Assembly: GCA_013399855.1 (NCBI GenBank) | Contig: VXAY01002359.1 | Span: 383,776-447,775 of the forward strand | DNA length: 64,000 nucleotides | Direction: 5' to 3' | DNA from: Oxyruncus cristatus | Lineage: Eukaryota; Chordata; Aves; Passeriformes; Cotingidae | Shown: in pieces, positions 51,201 through 63,499 of the stretch | Layout of the letters: each line of letters starts with the position of its first letter | Numbering within the stretch: the stretch's first letter is position 1 | Notes under the pieces: model-generated | What the model saw: only the letters and a program-made list of their open reading frames with translations | Databases searched by the model: none | Told to the model about the DNA's origin: nothing | Program-made: the position numbers and the translations under genes

Positions 51201-54200
51201 TACAGGATGAGACATTTGCCTTTGACTAGGCAGTTTTGGTTCTAAAAGGCTCTCTAGATTTCTTGCTTATAGCTTAGGTTCAGCTAAACATATGAAATTG
51301 AACTACTGTCAGATAAAGACTGATCAGAACAGCATGGCTTGTATTGAGAAGAATTAAGTGGCATTTTAGAATCTAGACTGGAGGTTGTTAAAGCTGCTTT
51401 AGGTATTATCATATTACAAGGTCTCCTAAAAAAAGAGAAAAAAAACCCCTCAAAGTAACACATTCTCATCATTTCTCTTCAAAGTTAAGGAGAGTAAAGC
51501 TTTTAAAGGTGGCCATCTAGTGGATAACTTGTGTTTAACTGAATGCATATATTAACCTTTATTTTTCATCTATAATAAAAATACCTGTCCAGATTTACTA
51601 GGCTAAGATTTCCCCTCAGCAAGAATGTGTTTGTTCTTTAGCAGACAGTCATATGTACAGCTTTGAGCAGCTTATGGTAACTACTACCCTGGTCTGTTTT
51701 TTTAATCCCAAAAGCATCCTGAAGAGCTAGATATGCACCTGAACGTCTCACCCCGATTTACAACAAGGTATTACATCTGCAACAAGTGGATTTAAGCAAA
51801 GATTTACTTTACCTTCATGTCCTTTGAGGGTTGTGATAACTGAGCACGTATTCTGCTCAAGCTTCAGAAGAGTGATCTGTCCAGAATAATCACCAACAAA
51901 TGCATGCTGAGTTTCATGATCATATCTGAACAGCAGTCAAGGAGTATTTTACATGACAAACAGTCAGCTACAGCACCAAAAAAAAAAAAAACAAAAAGAA
52001 CATTTTAATATGCCAGATAAATATTTACATAAATACTTCTAAAGGGGTTGGAGACTGTAACAAACCTTTCTGATTCCTCTCTTCTCATCACACTTCCCTA
52101 TAAGTGCAAGTAAAACTGTACTTCCATATAAATAAAAATGAGTGAGAAATGTTTTAGAAAGCCATTGGAGAAAACTGTGAGATAATCCATGCCCTAGTTT
52201 AAGGCAAGCTAAGTAGATTTGGGCCATTTCTAGCAGATATTTACAGAAAACACTCATGCTTGTCTACAAGAGATGCCAAAAGTTGTCAGGCTATTTATTT
52301 CAGTGCAGAGCTACCATTAGGAGCACCTCACTGGACGCTGGGTGGCATTCAGTCTTAGCCAGTATGTTCCCCTATAAACCCTCAGGTTTCTACCATGTTA
52401 TAATTGTTGATATCCCCAAGACAAAAAAAATCAGAATAGAAAGATGCTGACCCTCCACAGCTAGTTCACCTTGCAGTGGAAGTACATTCCCAATGCTCAA
52501 GCTACTGAGACGGTGAGACCATCTTGTTTCTTGTTCTGTTCTCTGCACTTCCAAGTTTACCAGTCCATGTCCTTGAGCATGGTATTGAAAACTGAGCTGT
52601 ATTTCAGAAAGGAGTCTGTCAGTTAACACTGACATAAAAGCCACACCACATCCTGACGTGGGATCTATTAACAAGGTGGCACACTGGGCAAAAGCATTAC
52701 ACCTCCTAAAGCATTGTACCTTGTAACAGTTTTGTGATACTCAGTTTTCTCATGATGTAACTACTGAAACCAAAGAATAGCAAGCCAATGGAACTGGAAC
52801 GTTTGCTGCCTTTAAAAGACTTCTGCTCTTCAGAATAAAAGCAAGAGCTATGAAAGACCCACAGAGCTCACACATCATCATCCAAGAGCTGTATATGAAC
52901 TTAGGTGTCCTCCTGGAGCCACACAAAAACACAAGCAACAGTGAGCTAAGTAGCCTCTGGTATGCCACAGAAAAGGCTAACTTTAAAAAGACAGTGTAAC
53001 AAAAAGCCCACTGCTTTAAGTGAAAATGCAGAGGCTTTGCCATCTGATGACATTCTAAAGCCTCTTAAGCTTTCAGAATCTTGAGATAAACAATTCACTT
53101 TCAACAAATCCTCTAAGTCCCTGAACATGTGATCCTTTCTTCATATTGGAAGTTCAGACTTGCATTATCCCCACTAATCCAGTAAAGAATAGGCACTCTG
53201 CTGTGTTATTCAGAAGCTTACACACAGAATCATTAACAAATAACTGCTAAGCAACCTCCTATAGGGAGACCAAGCACCTAGAACACACACCAGAAAGCTG
53301 GGTCTTCCAAACACAAGTCCAAAGGCAGGACTGATTACAAAGCATTTTCAAATGTCAAGTTCTTCAGCCGAAATTTATTTTTATCTTGATATAAAAGGTC
53401 ATATTCTTTTCTCCATTTCAATAATAAACTGTTCCATTATTTGCAATAGCATTAGCTACAGAACTCCCTGAATTCAGCGAGGCTCAGACTGTTCACCACT
53501 GTTTGGTGAGCTGGTCGCCAACACACTCTCCAGCTTTAACCCCATTCTGTGCTGCACTCAGTTGAGATGAACTGGAACTGCACATGAAATGTTTTGTGGG
53601 ACACAACCCACCTGAACTCTAAAACAAAGACAGCAAAAAGAGCAACAGTACAAACCTGTCAGCTCTTCAGTAAGGCAGGGTCTGCACAGACAGGAGACCT
53701 CAGAAGGCCAGACGTGCTGCTGGCAACTGAGCAGTTCCCTTTCCTCCTAGTTTCTTACCACCACACAGCTATACAGCCACTCCAGAGGGGCCTTCATGTT
53801 TTCAAGAAATGTAGTTCACCTCTTTCATCGTTTGAATCTTGCTACTTCTAAAACATTACTGCCATTAATCCTCATGCATCAACCAGTACCTCAATTACTG
53901 TCCAGCCACATCTAAACTGCCACCATTAACATAGTGCTACAAAATAGCTTTGGGATTTTAAGTATTTAATTTGCTCAAAAGTTTTGATAATGTCAACTAC
54001 AATTTAAGTTACTGAGTTTGTAAGTCTTTTACATAGGATAAAGAATGCCCTGAAGTACTTACACAGCTGAACAGACAACCAGAGTGTTTAAGCTACAAAT
54101 GCTGCATTTAAATGCAGTTTGTGGAAAAGCAAACAGACAAATTACAACCGGTAGTGAATAAAGTTTCAACATACCCTGCAGCTTAAAGATAGAAAACATG

Positions 54201-57200
54201 AGCAAAGACAGAAAAATCGAAGCAATCCAAAGGGTTTTCATGATGTTTTATGCTCTAGGACAAATGCACGCTGGCATCTGCTGAACAAAGTGACTTGCTA
54301 GTCACTTTGCAGACCAGGCTATAGATAGAGTTACTAGTCATTGCCAAAAGATGCTGCAGACAAACACCTCAAAATTAGCAACTAGTACACACTGATTTGT
54401 GTAACTCAGGGTCAGTTCTGCAATCTAACAACTGCTAACAGAAATAAAGGTGTTAAACTTCTACTCAGAGTAAGGGTTAGCAGACTTGCAAGAGATGTCA
54501 CTCTAGTTTTTTTACACGTAAAGGAGGGAACAAATTGATCTAAAGGTACTCTTCCATTTTCAGGGTAGCAATCATTTTTCAAAGGATACTGCAGACATGA
54601 AGCCCAAGAGGTGAAGTAATGTCTCCCCAGCATACTCCCACTCCTGGTGCACATCCAGCTGACACACTTGTCATGACCTGTGCTGATAACCCATTCTGAT
54701 GCCAGGCAGAAGGTAATAGCAGACACTCGATTCTGATGAGCTGTGAGAAGAAAAAGATTCTGGCTATTTTTTCCCAAAAATCGAAGTGATGTGTTCTTAC
54801 ATTCTAATTCAGAAAGACAGAGGTTGAGGATGATATCTAAGCAATGCTCAAAAAAGATTTTTTTTTTTTACTATTATACTTGTGTCTAGGCTGGATTAAA
54901 AGGTTCATGTTGGTTCACTTAAGCCATTCAGAAGGCAAATACTAAACAGAACAAACACATCAGACAGCTAATTTAAGCCTTACTCCCTGAGAGAGAGAAG
55001 CTGAGTTCAGCCCAGATACCCAAAATGCTCTGGTTAAGGAACAGGCAAACCCTCAGCTTCCTCTAGTTAGCCCAGGATTTCTGGGGAGTAATGTAAAACA
55101 TCTGAAAACTCTAATTGCTTTCTTTAAATGCCTCTTTTCCTGACCCCAGGAGAGCTATGCTCAAATTCCTACTTTTAAGCACCTGAAAGCATATCTAGTC
55201 CATGGCACTCAAACAGCCTCCTGTGACAGCAGCCAAATCCCACCCAGCTTTGTTTCAAATGCTGCCACTAAGCAAGAAGTTCCATGGGCATTAGAATGAA
55301 GTCCCACCCCCAGCCAAGATGGAAGTAGTTCCCTTGACTAAATTGCCAATCATCTCCCTTAGGATAAAGGGAGGTTTTGTTGCTTTAAAAACAAGGTCTT
55401 TTTCTCCTAAGCAAGAACATTGCTTCTATCAGTGTCAGGGAGTCATAAGACAAACTGCACTTTGTTTTGCTACATAATCTATAGTCTTTAAGAGCTTCCT
55501 TCTGCCCTTTCACATTAATATTCCAGTTTTAACCAGCAACTGAGTTTTGTATTTCTTTTAAGGATGTGCAGACAAATGCTGAAATTAGCATCTCTATAAA
55601 TTCAAGAACAATTCGTATTTCCCACATACAGGAAAAATATGATCTTTTTATCCCTTCTGCTCTCCTAAGATGACAGAAAAGGTAAGGACTCTTATTTTCA
55701 GCTCAAAGTAACCAAGCCCAGGGATTACAAAAAGGATGGAAATTGCAAGTACCAAAATTCACCTTTAGAAAGCTCTTACCTCAACACTCATGTAGTGTAA
55801 CTACTCCAACTGAAGAGCAAAATCTGAACTCACTAGTTGTGGCTCATTACATTTACAGGCTAATGATGTAGTGAACTTAATGACTGCAACTTGGACTCAG
55901 CTGACTGACAGAACATTTATCTCATAGCAGTTATCCACAACTAAGTAACAGCTATGAGGTCAGTCAGATTTAAAGCATATCTGGACTCGATTAATCTGTG
56001 ACTGTATCCAGTTTACCAAGCATTTTAGATGCCTCCCTCTCACACAAATGTTAGTGTAGACACTGGTTAACAGTTTACCTGGATAGGTCTTCACAAAGTT
56101 CATCTTATTAAAGTCCTCAGAAATATGAAACTCCTAGGAGCAAAGTGAAGTTGTTAGGAAACATACCACAGTGATATAAAAACAACACTGATACCCAAAA
56201 AGGAGCAGTAACCTCTCAGGCCAGAGTTTATATAGCAGCCGTGTATCTCACCAAAACTGAGCCGTTTTTGAGGCTGGAGCAAAGCACACTGACATACCAA
56301 CTGTAAATTAAGGTTAACAGAATTTTCAACAGGGAACATCCTTTCAGAACTGACTTTGCTGAAGGGAGATTACAGGAAGAGATAAGACCACATTTATCCC
56401 CAGCAGAACCAAACAAAACTGTATCTTATGGTATTTAGGATTTACATGTCTGAGACTTCATAATAGATGGGTTTAAGTGAGAGTATTCTCTATTTGATCC
56501 ATTAGGTTTATGAAATTTTAGAAGTCTCAACGTACAAGGATTTACTACTAGAATCACTATTCTATGCAGTTCTGTATAGACTATTCACAGAAGTTATCAG
56601 TAGAATCACTGTTTATGACATTCATGCATACCCTGACTCCTTATAGGACAGTTATTATTTTGACCTTATTTTCATAGAGAAAGGAAACCGTTAAAACATC
56701 TGAGAGTCACAAGATTCCCCTTCTTTACCAAGAACAGAGTGGAAGAATACAAATCCACTTTCTGTTCTGCTCTGTGTATCTGCTCTCCAGGTCAAGGACA
56801 GCAACTACAGCAAGAGTATAGAAAGAAGGAAGAGATCCCAGAAAGACAAGAAACGAACCCAGCCTCTTCTAATTTTAGAGCTAGTGTTCGAATTTCCCCA
56901 TCATAACAAGATCTGCAGAAAGCAAAGCCAGAGACATGTGCATGGCAAGACAGAGGCAGATCCATGCTCCTGGCCAGAGGCAGTTCACAACCCCTGTTAG
57001 CTCTCCACTATGGCACCCTGCCCAGCTTAATGTACTCCCCTTAAAATAATTCCTTGACAAAGTGCAGTTGTTTGGGTCCACTGCTGCACTAACGGCTCAG
57101 TGACTTCTTGAGGCTATCTGGCTCACATCTAGCCAGAAGAACCCTTGCTTTGCAGTCCTCCCATGCACAGCTCAGCTGAACTGCCAAGAAGTTCAGCCAT

Positions 57201-58203
57201 TTAGTAGTAGCTGCATTCCAAAATGAATGGAAAGAAAACAGATTATTAGCTGCCAGCAACACCTGGAGCTCACAGACAATCTAAGCAATTCTAATCTACT
57301 TTCTGAAGTCACAACAGCTTACCATGATAGCTCCATTATCCTGGCCAACAAATATTCGTCTGCTGTCATGATGATAAGCCATGGCAGAACATGGTGCTGT
57401 CAAAAAAAAAAGCAAGTACATTACAGTGATTTAAACAGAGGTATTAGGGTACACATGACTTTTAATCAAGTCAGATCTTTCACTCAGAGCAAAAGCTATT
57501 TAAGTAGCTTGCTAGAAATTAGCCTGCATAGATAACATCCCTTGGTAAGATACTTAAATTCCCTCTTGTGAAGCTGAGGATGGGAACATGACATGACTAC
57601 TGTAACCCAGATATACTACTAGGAACCATATGCAAAGACAATTTCCTGCCACAGGGTGCAACTCAGCAAGAGCATTTTTACACATGCTAAAAGCTGAGCT
57701 AGCAGCAACAGCATGTTCAGCTGGTTACACTTAAGAACTTGAGCTCACTAGAATTATCTCAAATGGAGCCCTAAAAGATAAAAAAAAGCACATCTTGGAA
57801 AGCACAGAATATTCTTGTGTCTGACCTTTGAGCTAGTGGTTTGAAAAGCTCACTTAACTGGCAGACAAGTTATTTGCCAGCACTTGAGGCACGTACAGCT
57901 GCAGATCCACCCTGGTGAAGGGTGTGGTTCTGACAATGCTGCGTAGACCTCGCCCACTATGCAGGTTATTCCAAATTGAAGTCTGAGCTAGATTTGCTGC
58001 AAAGCTCCCAAAATCAAGATCACTGAAGGAATCCAGGTCTTGGGGAAACAGGAAGGAGGTACTCCCACACACAGCACAGATACAAAACCCATGGTATGCT
58101 TGGCCAGCACTTACCATCTCCAGTACTGTACTTACATGACATGGTGTGGTAGATGCTGGGCCAGTACTGTCCACTGTCTCTCTTCAGCCACACTCGTATT
58201 GTT
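42208..58203 (-). CDS. WDFY1: WD repeat and FYVE domain-containing protein 1 (exons 2-12; exon 1 outside window)
   Basis: WDFY1 (FENS-1) binds PI3P on early endosomes. In mammals it has been reported to help recruit the TRIF adaptor to TLR3 and TLR4. Eleven exons join in frame with GT/AG at every junction: 1096 bases, i.e. one base completing a split Arg, then 364 residues and TGA. With about 46 residues expected from exon 1 the protein would be 410 residues, the length I recall for human WDFY1. WD blades show [30 protein letters not shown] and GGIAVWNMD. The FYVE finger, inserted before the last blade, has [19 protein letters not shown] and [26 protein letters not shown] favours WDFY1 over its paralogue WDFY2. 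Confidence 0.96.
42963..43071 (-). CDS. WDFY1: WDFY1 exon 11 (residues ~355-391)
   Basis: Acceptor CTGTGCAG before CCGTACTT, donor GTGAAG followed by GTATTCCT. The exon encodes [20 protein letters not shown] and [16 protein letters not shown]. It begins the final WD blade after the FYVE finger. Confidence 0.97.
43429..43509. repeat. A/C-only low-complexity tract in WDFY1 intron 10
   Basis: About 80 bases almost wholly A and C, with many CCCAA and CAACA words. On the transcribed strand it is G/T-rich with several GGG and GGGG runs. It has no coding value. Confidence 0.85.
43602..43632. repeat. 13-bp direct repeat, period 18
   Basis: ATTTGCTTGCACA at 43602-43614 recurs exactly at 43620-43632 in WDFY1 intron 10. 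Confidence 0.85.
43670..43707. repeat. 19-bp tandem duplication, one mismatch
   Basis: AGTAGAAACAGTATTCAAT (43670-43688) is followed directly by a copy with C to T at one position (43689-43707). It lies only 38 bases from the 13-bp direct repeat, in WDFY1 intron 10. Confidence 0.9.
44092..44222 (-). CDS. WDFY1: WDFY1 exon 10 (residues ~312-355, FYVE core)
   Basis: Acceptor ATGAAG before CATCATTG, donor GAAGA followed by GTGAGTAT. The exon encodes [20 protein letters not shown] and [16 protein letters not shown], then FESIKDE. It contains the rest of the RQHHCRKCG PI3P motif, the remaining zinc-binding Cys pairs and the RVC motif. The acceptor is weak (a G/A-rich GAAG immediately before the exon), but the T-rich tract upstream is good and the frame fits. 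Confidence 0.97.
44991..45092 (-). CDS. WDFY1: WDFY1 exon 9 (residues ~278-311, FYVE N-terminal part)
   Basis: Acceptor TTTTGTAG before GCTCCTC, donor AGACAG followed by GTGAGATG. The phase-0 exon encodes [20 protein letters not shown] and [14 protein letters not shown]. It supplies the first zinc-binding Cys pair (SCQKC) and a tryptophan-rich turn resembling the WxxD motif of FYVE domains. It ends inside the basic PI3P-binding motif, after RQ. Confidence 0.97.
47426..47531 (-). CDS. WDFY1: WDFY1 exon 8 (residues ~242-277)
   Basis: Acceptor GTTTTCAG before TGACAAGG, donor GAAGAG followed by GTAAGTTC. The exon encodes [20 protein letters not shown] and [15 protein letters not shown]. It is the last WD blade before the FYVE insertion. 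Confidence 0.97.
48425..48461. repeat. 15-bp tandem repeat, about 2.5 copies
   Basis: ATTTCTACCACCTGC, then ATTTCTACCATCTGC, then ATTTCTA, in WDFY1 intron 7. One C/T difference separates the two full copies. Confidence 0.9.
49102..49228 (-). CDS. WDFY1: WDFY1 exon 7 (residues ~200-242)
   Basis: Acceptor TTTCCTAG before GGAGTATT, donor CATCA followed by GTATGTGA. The exon encodes [20 protein letters not shown] and [20 protein letters not shown] then H. It holds the clearest canonical WD repeat in the gene, with the terminal MWD dipeptide. Confidence 0.98.
50855..50895 (+). repeat. Possible MIR SINE remnant
   Basis: ATCACTTTACAG next to TCATCTGTAAAACAGGAA resembles the MIR segment in which a TCACTTTACC-type run precedes TCATCTGTAAAATGGG, with the middle deleted. 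This is short and from memory, so weak. Confidence 0.25.
51813..51925 (-). CDS. WDFY1: WDFY1 exon 6 (residues ~162-200)
   Basis: Acceptor CTGTTCAG before ATATGATC, donor GAAG followed by GTAAAGTA. The exon encodes [30 protein letters not shown] and TTLKGHE. It is a WD blade ending in the GH motif that opens the next one. Confidence 0.97.
54286..54309. repeat. Perfect inverted repeat: 9-bp stem, 6-base loop
   Basis: CAAAGTGAC (54286-54294) and GTCACTTTG (54301-54309) flank TTGCTA in WDFY1 intron 5. No function is suggested by context. Confidence 0.9.
54590..54740 (-). CDS. WDFY1: WDFY1 exon 5 (residues ~112-162)
   Basis: Acceptor CTCACAG before CTCATCAG, donor CTGCA followed by GTATCCTT. The exon encodes [34 protein letters not shown] and [15 protein letters not shown]. 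It carries a complete WD blade with the GH dipeptide (GHDKCVSW). Confidence 0.97.
56079..56133 (-). CDS. WDFY1: WDFY1 exon 4 (residues ~94-112)
   Basis: Acceptor CTCCTAG before GAGTTTC, donor ATCCAG followed by GTAAACTG. The 55-base exon encodes [18 protein letters not shown] plus the first base of Ala. This short exon separates WDFY1 from WDFY2, which I recall as having a different EFILSEDYNKM-type sequence here. Confidence 0.95.
57323..57396 (-). CDS. WDFY1: WDFY1 exon 3 (residues ~70-93)
   Basis: Acceptor TTTTTTGACAG before CACCATG, donor ATCATG followed by GTAAGCTG. The exon encodes [20 protein letters not shown] then GAIM, a second WD-repeat unit whose FVGQDNGAI strand is typical of WDFY1. 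Confidence 0.96.
58136..58203 (-). CDS. WDFY1: WDFY1 exon 2 (residues ~46-69)
   Basis: Acceptor ...GACATAG before AACAATACGA, donor GTCAT followed by GTAAGTAC. The exon completes a split Arg, encodes [20 protein letters not shown] followed by MS, and ends with the first base of Ser69. It is the end of the first WD blade and the link to the second. Because the exon starts in phase 2 with no start codon, an upstream coding exon ending in AG must exist. Confidence 0.95.
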
Positions 58204-58798
58204 CTATGTCATGGGAAGAGCAGAGAGAGCCAGTTGTGAGTGCACCAGCCCTTGCATCTGAACCAGTTCATTACTTATGTACCAGTTCCAACCCTCTAAG
58301 CTTTTGTGCTACTCAAACATAATTGAGAAATGACATAACAGAAGTAACAGCACTCAAATATTACTCTAACTTAACAAGAATAATAGTACTAAGAATAGGC
58401 ACTCTTCTGAAGAGTTTTCTTCAAGACTATTTATACACTGAGTTTCAGTAAGTATGAAATGGAAATACTATTTCAGTTCACCTCAAAATTGCTACATATT
58501 GTATTCCTTCAATTCCCCTCCTTGGATCTGGTTGATGTACGTCAAATTCAAAATGCAGAAACTTTCCAGCTTTGACAGTGCAAACACGACTTGTTTTATA
58601 ACAGATTAAGTGTCTGATATGTTTTTAAAAATTGCAAATTGTGTCATTATGGAAGTCTGAACTTTTTCATTTTTACAGCTTCTCTGTGCAACTCAGCCTT
58701 GAGTAAGCCAGACACTGAATATTAGTAAGAGAAGCACCTCATCCTCCAGACCACTACATTAATTAATACTTGGGGATGGAGATGTCAGTAATGTATGA

Positions 58799-58885
58799 AT
58801 CCTTAGAGGTCAACAAATCTAAGACAGTATTATTTCCACTAAGCCATGCCTCTACTCCCTCATGTAGAAATGCAAAGGACAAACA
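58799..58885 (-). repeat. Possible old CR1 fragment
   Basis: CCTTAGAGGTCAACAAATCT and, further right, TTCCACTAAGCCATGCCTCT resemble two consecutive blocks of an inverted CR1 3' region (CCTTAGAGGTCATCTAGTCC-type and TTCCACTAGACCAGGTTGCTC-type). Spacing and order agree but identity is low. Confidence 0.3.
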
Positions 58886-61800
58886 ACATTAGTTGCTGCA
58901 CTATTTGCTCCTCTGGCCTAAACATGAACAGGACTGATGCACCAGTCAAACAAAAACTGAAAGAAGCTGATGGGATGAGTTGGACAGCGTGATAAGACTC
59001 TTTATAAAATCGGTTTTAGTTTGCAACCTTCCAGAATGTTGGAAGAAAAGGAAAAAGAGTCTTGAGAACACTTAGCATTACACTACTCTCGTGACTCTCA
59101 AATCCTGGGAGGAGAGATATAAGAGACCAGCAAGGAAGTGGAAAGCTATTGTCAAATAAAAACATTCCTACAACAGACATGTTTGAAGGGACTCTGCATC
59201 AAGAATTTAAGAGACGGTGCTCAGGTTATTTTAAGTCTACTTGAAATTTCCTCTCCAATCCATTGTTTGCCTTTTTGTTACTGTTTAAATCCAACTTCCT
59301 CATTCCTAAATGTTCTGTAAATATAAGTACCTGGAAACTGTCAAAAGACTTCATTGAGATGCATTGTTCTATTTACTGTTAGCTAATACAAGGCCTGGTA
59401 TTTAGAATTTTTTAGAAAAATACTAAGGGATTGTTTTTGCTAAACACCCTATAGGATTGACAGTAAAGAGTTTAACAAAAAGAGCACAGCAGGGGACTGG
59501 TATCTTGCATCAAGACTAGAACTTTTCAGGTTGAAGATACAATGGTAGCGTCCTAATTTTGCAATCCACTTAAGGGCTTTTCTTTAAAAAAAAACATTCA
59601 AAAATAAAGCAGACAATGCCTACCCTTAATGTACTACTTTTCTAAAATTCAAAATCAATTCAGCTTTTAAATCAAGTCACTTTTCCGGCAGTTCAATGAC
59701 ATATGTCCATTAATCCAGTCCACTAAATATTTTGCATTAAGACTGTCTCTTAAAAGCTATCACTTCCTCTTTACAATAATCAACACCCTGCCTGATGTCA
59801 GTAAATTAACACTTCAGAAGAGCCTTTGCTATTTCTTGGTAACATGATAATAGGGGAAAAACAATGTTTCCAAGTCATTCTTATGATGCAAATGCCCAGA
59901 GTAGCATGAGTTAGCCCCTATTTTTATCAGCTTTTAACTTGCTTTGTACAGCAACTCCACCATGCTCAGACTGTTCTGAACACCCCAGACGGTAGCTTGC
60001 ACCCTTACTAATGCAACTCTTTCACTTCTAGCCAAAGTCATGTAATTATTTTCTATAGAAAAAGACTACTGAGTTATCATGGTGATCGAGATCTCCCATT
60101 GCTGACTTTTCAAAAGCAGACTTTTTGTCCTCTCAGTATTGTAGTTAACAATACTAAACTAAAGGAAGCAAAGATTTGGCTTTTGTAAGAAATTGTTTCA
60201 TGGAAGTATAATTTCTGCATTGATCATCAACAATACAGTCCCTCACTGAAGTCAAGAGCCTAAGCAAATAGCTGCAAGGGTTAGCAAAATTAACTTCTGA
60301 AAGCTTCTTATTTTGGTTTAAGTAAGATTTAGACTATGCTCGCCTCATGCTTGCAAAGATAAGCTGTCAGACAGCTTTATATCTAATTATACAAAGCTCT
60401 GACTGAGCAAAATTTGAAGAGATCGTTTCACAGTAGTCAGCAAGAGACCTGTGCCAAAATACCACTTCTCCTCGATTTTCTCATACAGTCCTGTTTTTGT
60501 GATGCACCTCCTTGTGTTAGGACAAATTAGTTTGTGAAATACTAGTTCTTAGCTTAAAGGACTAGAGAAGTCCTCCAGTAACGCTGCTCCCACAGTCTCC
60601 TTCTACCTCACTACTGCTTTATCATGAGAACCACCCTAGAGTCTTCGGCACTCTTGTCAAAACTTGGTCTTTACTTGATGGAGAGTCCAGTGCTGTGTGC
60701 CTGAGAAGGGTTGGCTACCACTCACCTTTCCTTAAGTATTCCCTATTAAGGGTCTAAAAAGACACAGATTGGTCTGACAGCAGCCACAGTAAGGACGTAA
60801 AAATGTTGAAACTCATTTAGGAGCACCCAGATATAGAAACATACTTTTTAAATTACAGTAGACTCAGACAGCTGAGAGTGGCAGGAGGAAACAAGACTAA
60901 AAATGACCTCCAAACTTCCCTAACATTCAGTCTAGAACCAGAAGTTGCTTTCAGCTGGACAGCACACACATTTATAAAAGAGCCATTCGAAGCAGTTTTT
61001 AGTTAGGATTTTTTTAATGTAATATAAAGAAACACACACAAAAGCTACCTTCAAGCAATACTGCGTGTGGCCTTACCAACTTCTAAGAATTTTCATTGTT
61101 CTTGATTCTGTTTCTTTTACAGGGTGATTAAGCATCCAACAGTGCTGGAGAAAAAGTTTGGGGTTTGAGAGCAGAGACAATCCCACATCACAACAGAGAT
61201 TGTGCTACATAAGCTGCCCTCTAAAAGCCAACTGCACATATGTCAGGGTGTAAGAAGTGATGAAAGATTAGCAGACAAATCCAAACTTGTTACCATACAA
61301 GCACTGCTGCAAGTTACTAGGCAGCTACCCCTAGCCCTGTTCCAAGCTCTGCACCTTTCTGACACCTTCAAACCACTAACAGTTGCTTTCCTGTCTGAAA
61401 TCAATAACCAACAGTTACTAACAAAAACAGTTCTTGTTTTCCTAGCAAGAACAGAAGACTGCATTTTTCTGGTAGTTAAAATAAATCAAAAGTATTTAGA
61501 CTGATATTGACCTTGTTCCCAAAACAGCATCAGGAGCCTGGTCTAATCACAGTGCAGTGGAAGCTCAAGGACATAGCTTGCAGCTGAGACATTTTATCAA
61601 ATTTCTGTTCACTAAAACATGTTTTGACTAATATTTAAGTTCCACAACCAAAAAACCCAACAAAACCTATACTGCAATTTAAGCAGCTGCTGATGGTCAC
61701 CAAACACCAGCACTCAAGTGGGCCAGTGACTCCACAGACCCTGTTAGCCTGTGGTAAATACATCACCTTCATCTTGCATTTAGGGTCCTGCACACAGCTT

Positions 61801-63499
61801 ATCATCCCTCAGCATTCCCAACTACAGCTGGGAAACACTCATCTAGCCTCAGCTATTTGTCTGCTGAGGGACAGACTGCAACAATTCCCAATGTTGTCTT
61901 GGAGCCAGGGTCAGGCAAGATGCTGGCAGGGACACAGAGTTAATCGTCTTTTTTAGATTAGTTCTGAGAAAGCTTCACAGATGGCAAGTATCCTACTGAA
62001 AAGCTGGATTGGGAAAACTGTTTACCTCCTGATGGCATTCTTTTTTTCCTTTTTCATCTTCTAAACTTTAAAAAAACCCTAGAGTTTTGTTGGCATTCAC
62101 AGATCTACTATGGAATCTCTTGTATAGTAATAATAAAAAATTATTACCTCTCATTCTAGGAAATATAATTTAAAATAGAAAGAACTACAACTTCCCTAAT
62201 GAGAGAATAATCAACAACAATCCTGGAGAATGTTTGTGCACCAATGTTTTCCTCACTACTTAACTTGTAAACACATTCCTCTGACTGCTTATTATGAAAT
62301 ACTTGACAGCCTTAGCTGCATTAAGGTGTAATAAAAAATACTTTGGCCCTACTCTTAGTGCACACAGCAGCTCTTTTGCTCCTTTGTCCTCTGTACTTTG
62401 CTTGCTGCAAGCAGCATAATCAGTTACGCAGCATTAACACCTACACCCCACTTTTGTGAACAAACAGAACAGTAAGTTTGACAACACGTTAAACTGCAGG
62501 TGAAGATACATGAGTGGGCTTTGATGTACTGTAGGAGGTATCCCAGATTAGAGCAACAGTTTCTGAAAGTTTAAAGATTTAAGTAAATTCCCATAGTAAG
62601 GCAGGTGACATGAATTCTGCCCCGAGTCCACAGCCTCTCTTAAAATTACACACAGCAAAGGAGGGCAGCGGCCTCTGCTCTCCTCGCACAGCTGACATCA
62701 AAACTTGCCCAGATAAAGATGCACCAAGAAACTCTGTGCAGGTTTAACTCAGATAGGAACTCTTAAAAATTGCTATTTCCTCTTCTCTCCTTCAGGAAGC
62801 ACATCAAACTGAACACAGCCCATGCTGGCACCCAAACTCCACCTTCACCCTGCACAGCATCAGGATACCACAACAATCACACATAAGAGTGGAATAAAAA
62901 GGAAGCTGCCCAGTCCCATCTAAAACCTATTATCCAACATGTACTGCACAAAGTCTTCTCCATGGGAAGGGACCAACCAACTAGCCATCGACCAACTGGT
63001 CTGATTGTGCTTTTTGACCCAAAAATAGATGCCAGAAAACCCAGTTCAGATAACACACTCCTGTTTCTCAAAAGGTCACGCTTTTCAAACAAGAATTCAC
63101 ACAAGAACTGATGCAAATTCGGTTTAAAATTATCCCTCCACCAAGCTACACCTCAGAGAGTGCACTCTTATTTTTCCCATGCTTCCAGACACTGACACCG
63201 TTTCCAAACAGGAGCTGTTACGAAGCATCTCCTACCCCTCTTCACGTTTAAAAGTCACTTTCCACACAGCACGAGAGAAATTCCATCTCTCACCACTACA
63301 CCGCAGACTCCTCACCACTCTCATTGCCACAACCCCTCTGTGCTACTTGCTCCCTCGTTTCCACTTGCCTGTCACCTGAATAACTGCTTAATGCCATCCC
63401 CAGCTGCCGTGGCAGGCGCTTCACAGCTGTGTGAGCCAGTGCCGAGGATCAGGGTTAGGCGCTGAAGGTATTTCCCCTTCCAAGCAGAAACCACCGTCC

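Larger units (their letters stand above)
42268..58135 (-). other. WDFY1: WDFY1 introns 2-11
   Basis: Sizes in transcript order: intron 2 739 bp, 3 1189, 4 1338, 5 2664, 6 2584, 7 1570, 8 2333, 9 768, 10 1020, 11 695. All have GT/AG ends. The introns are AT-rich and largely free of recognised transposons. Intron 10 holds an A/C-rich tract and two short tandem duplications. Intron 5 holds a 9-bp-stem hairpin, intron 6 a possible MIR remnant and intron 7 a 15-bp tandem repeat. I looked for box C/D-like pairs on the host strand by eye and found none convincing. Confidence 0.85.
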
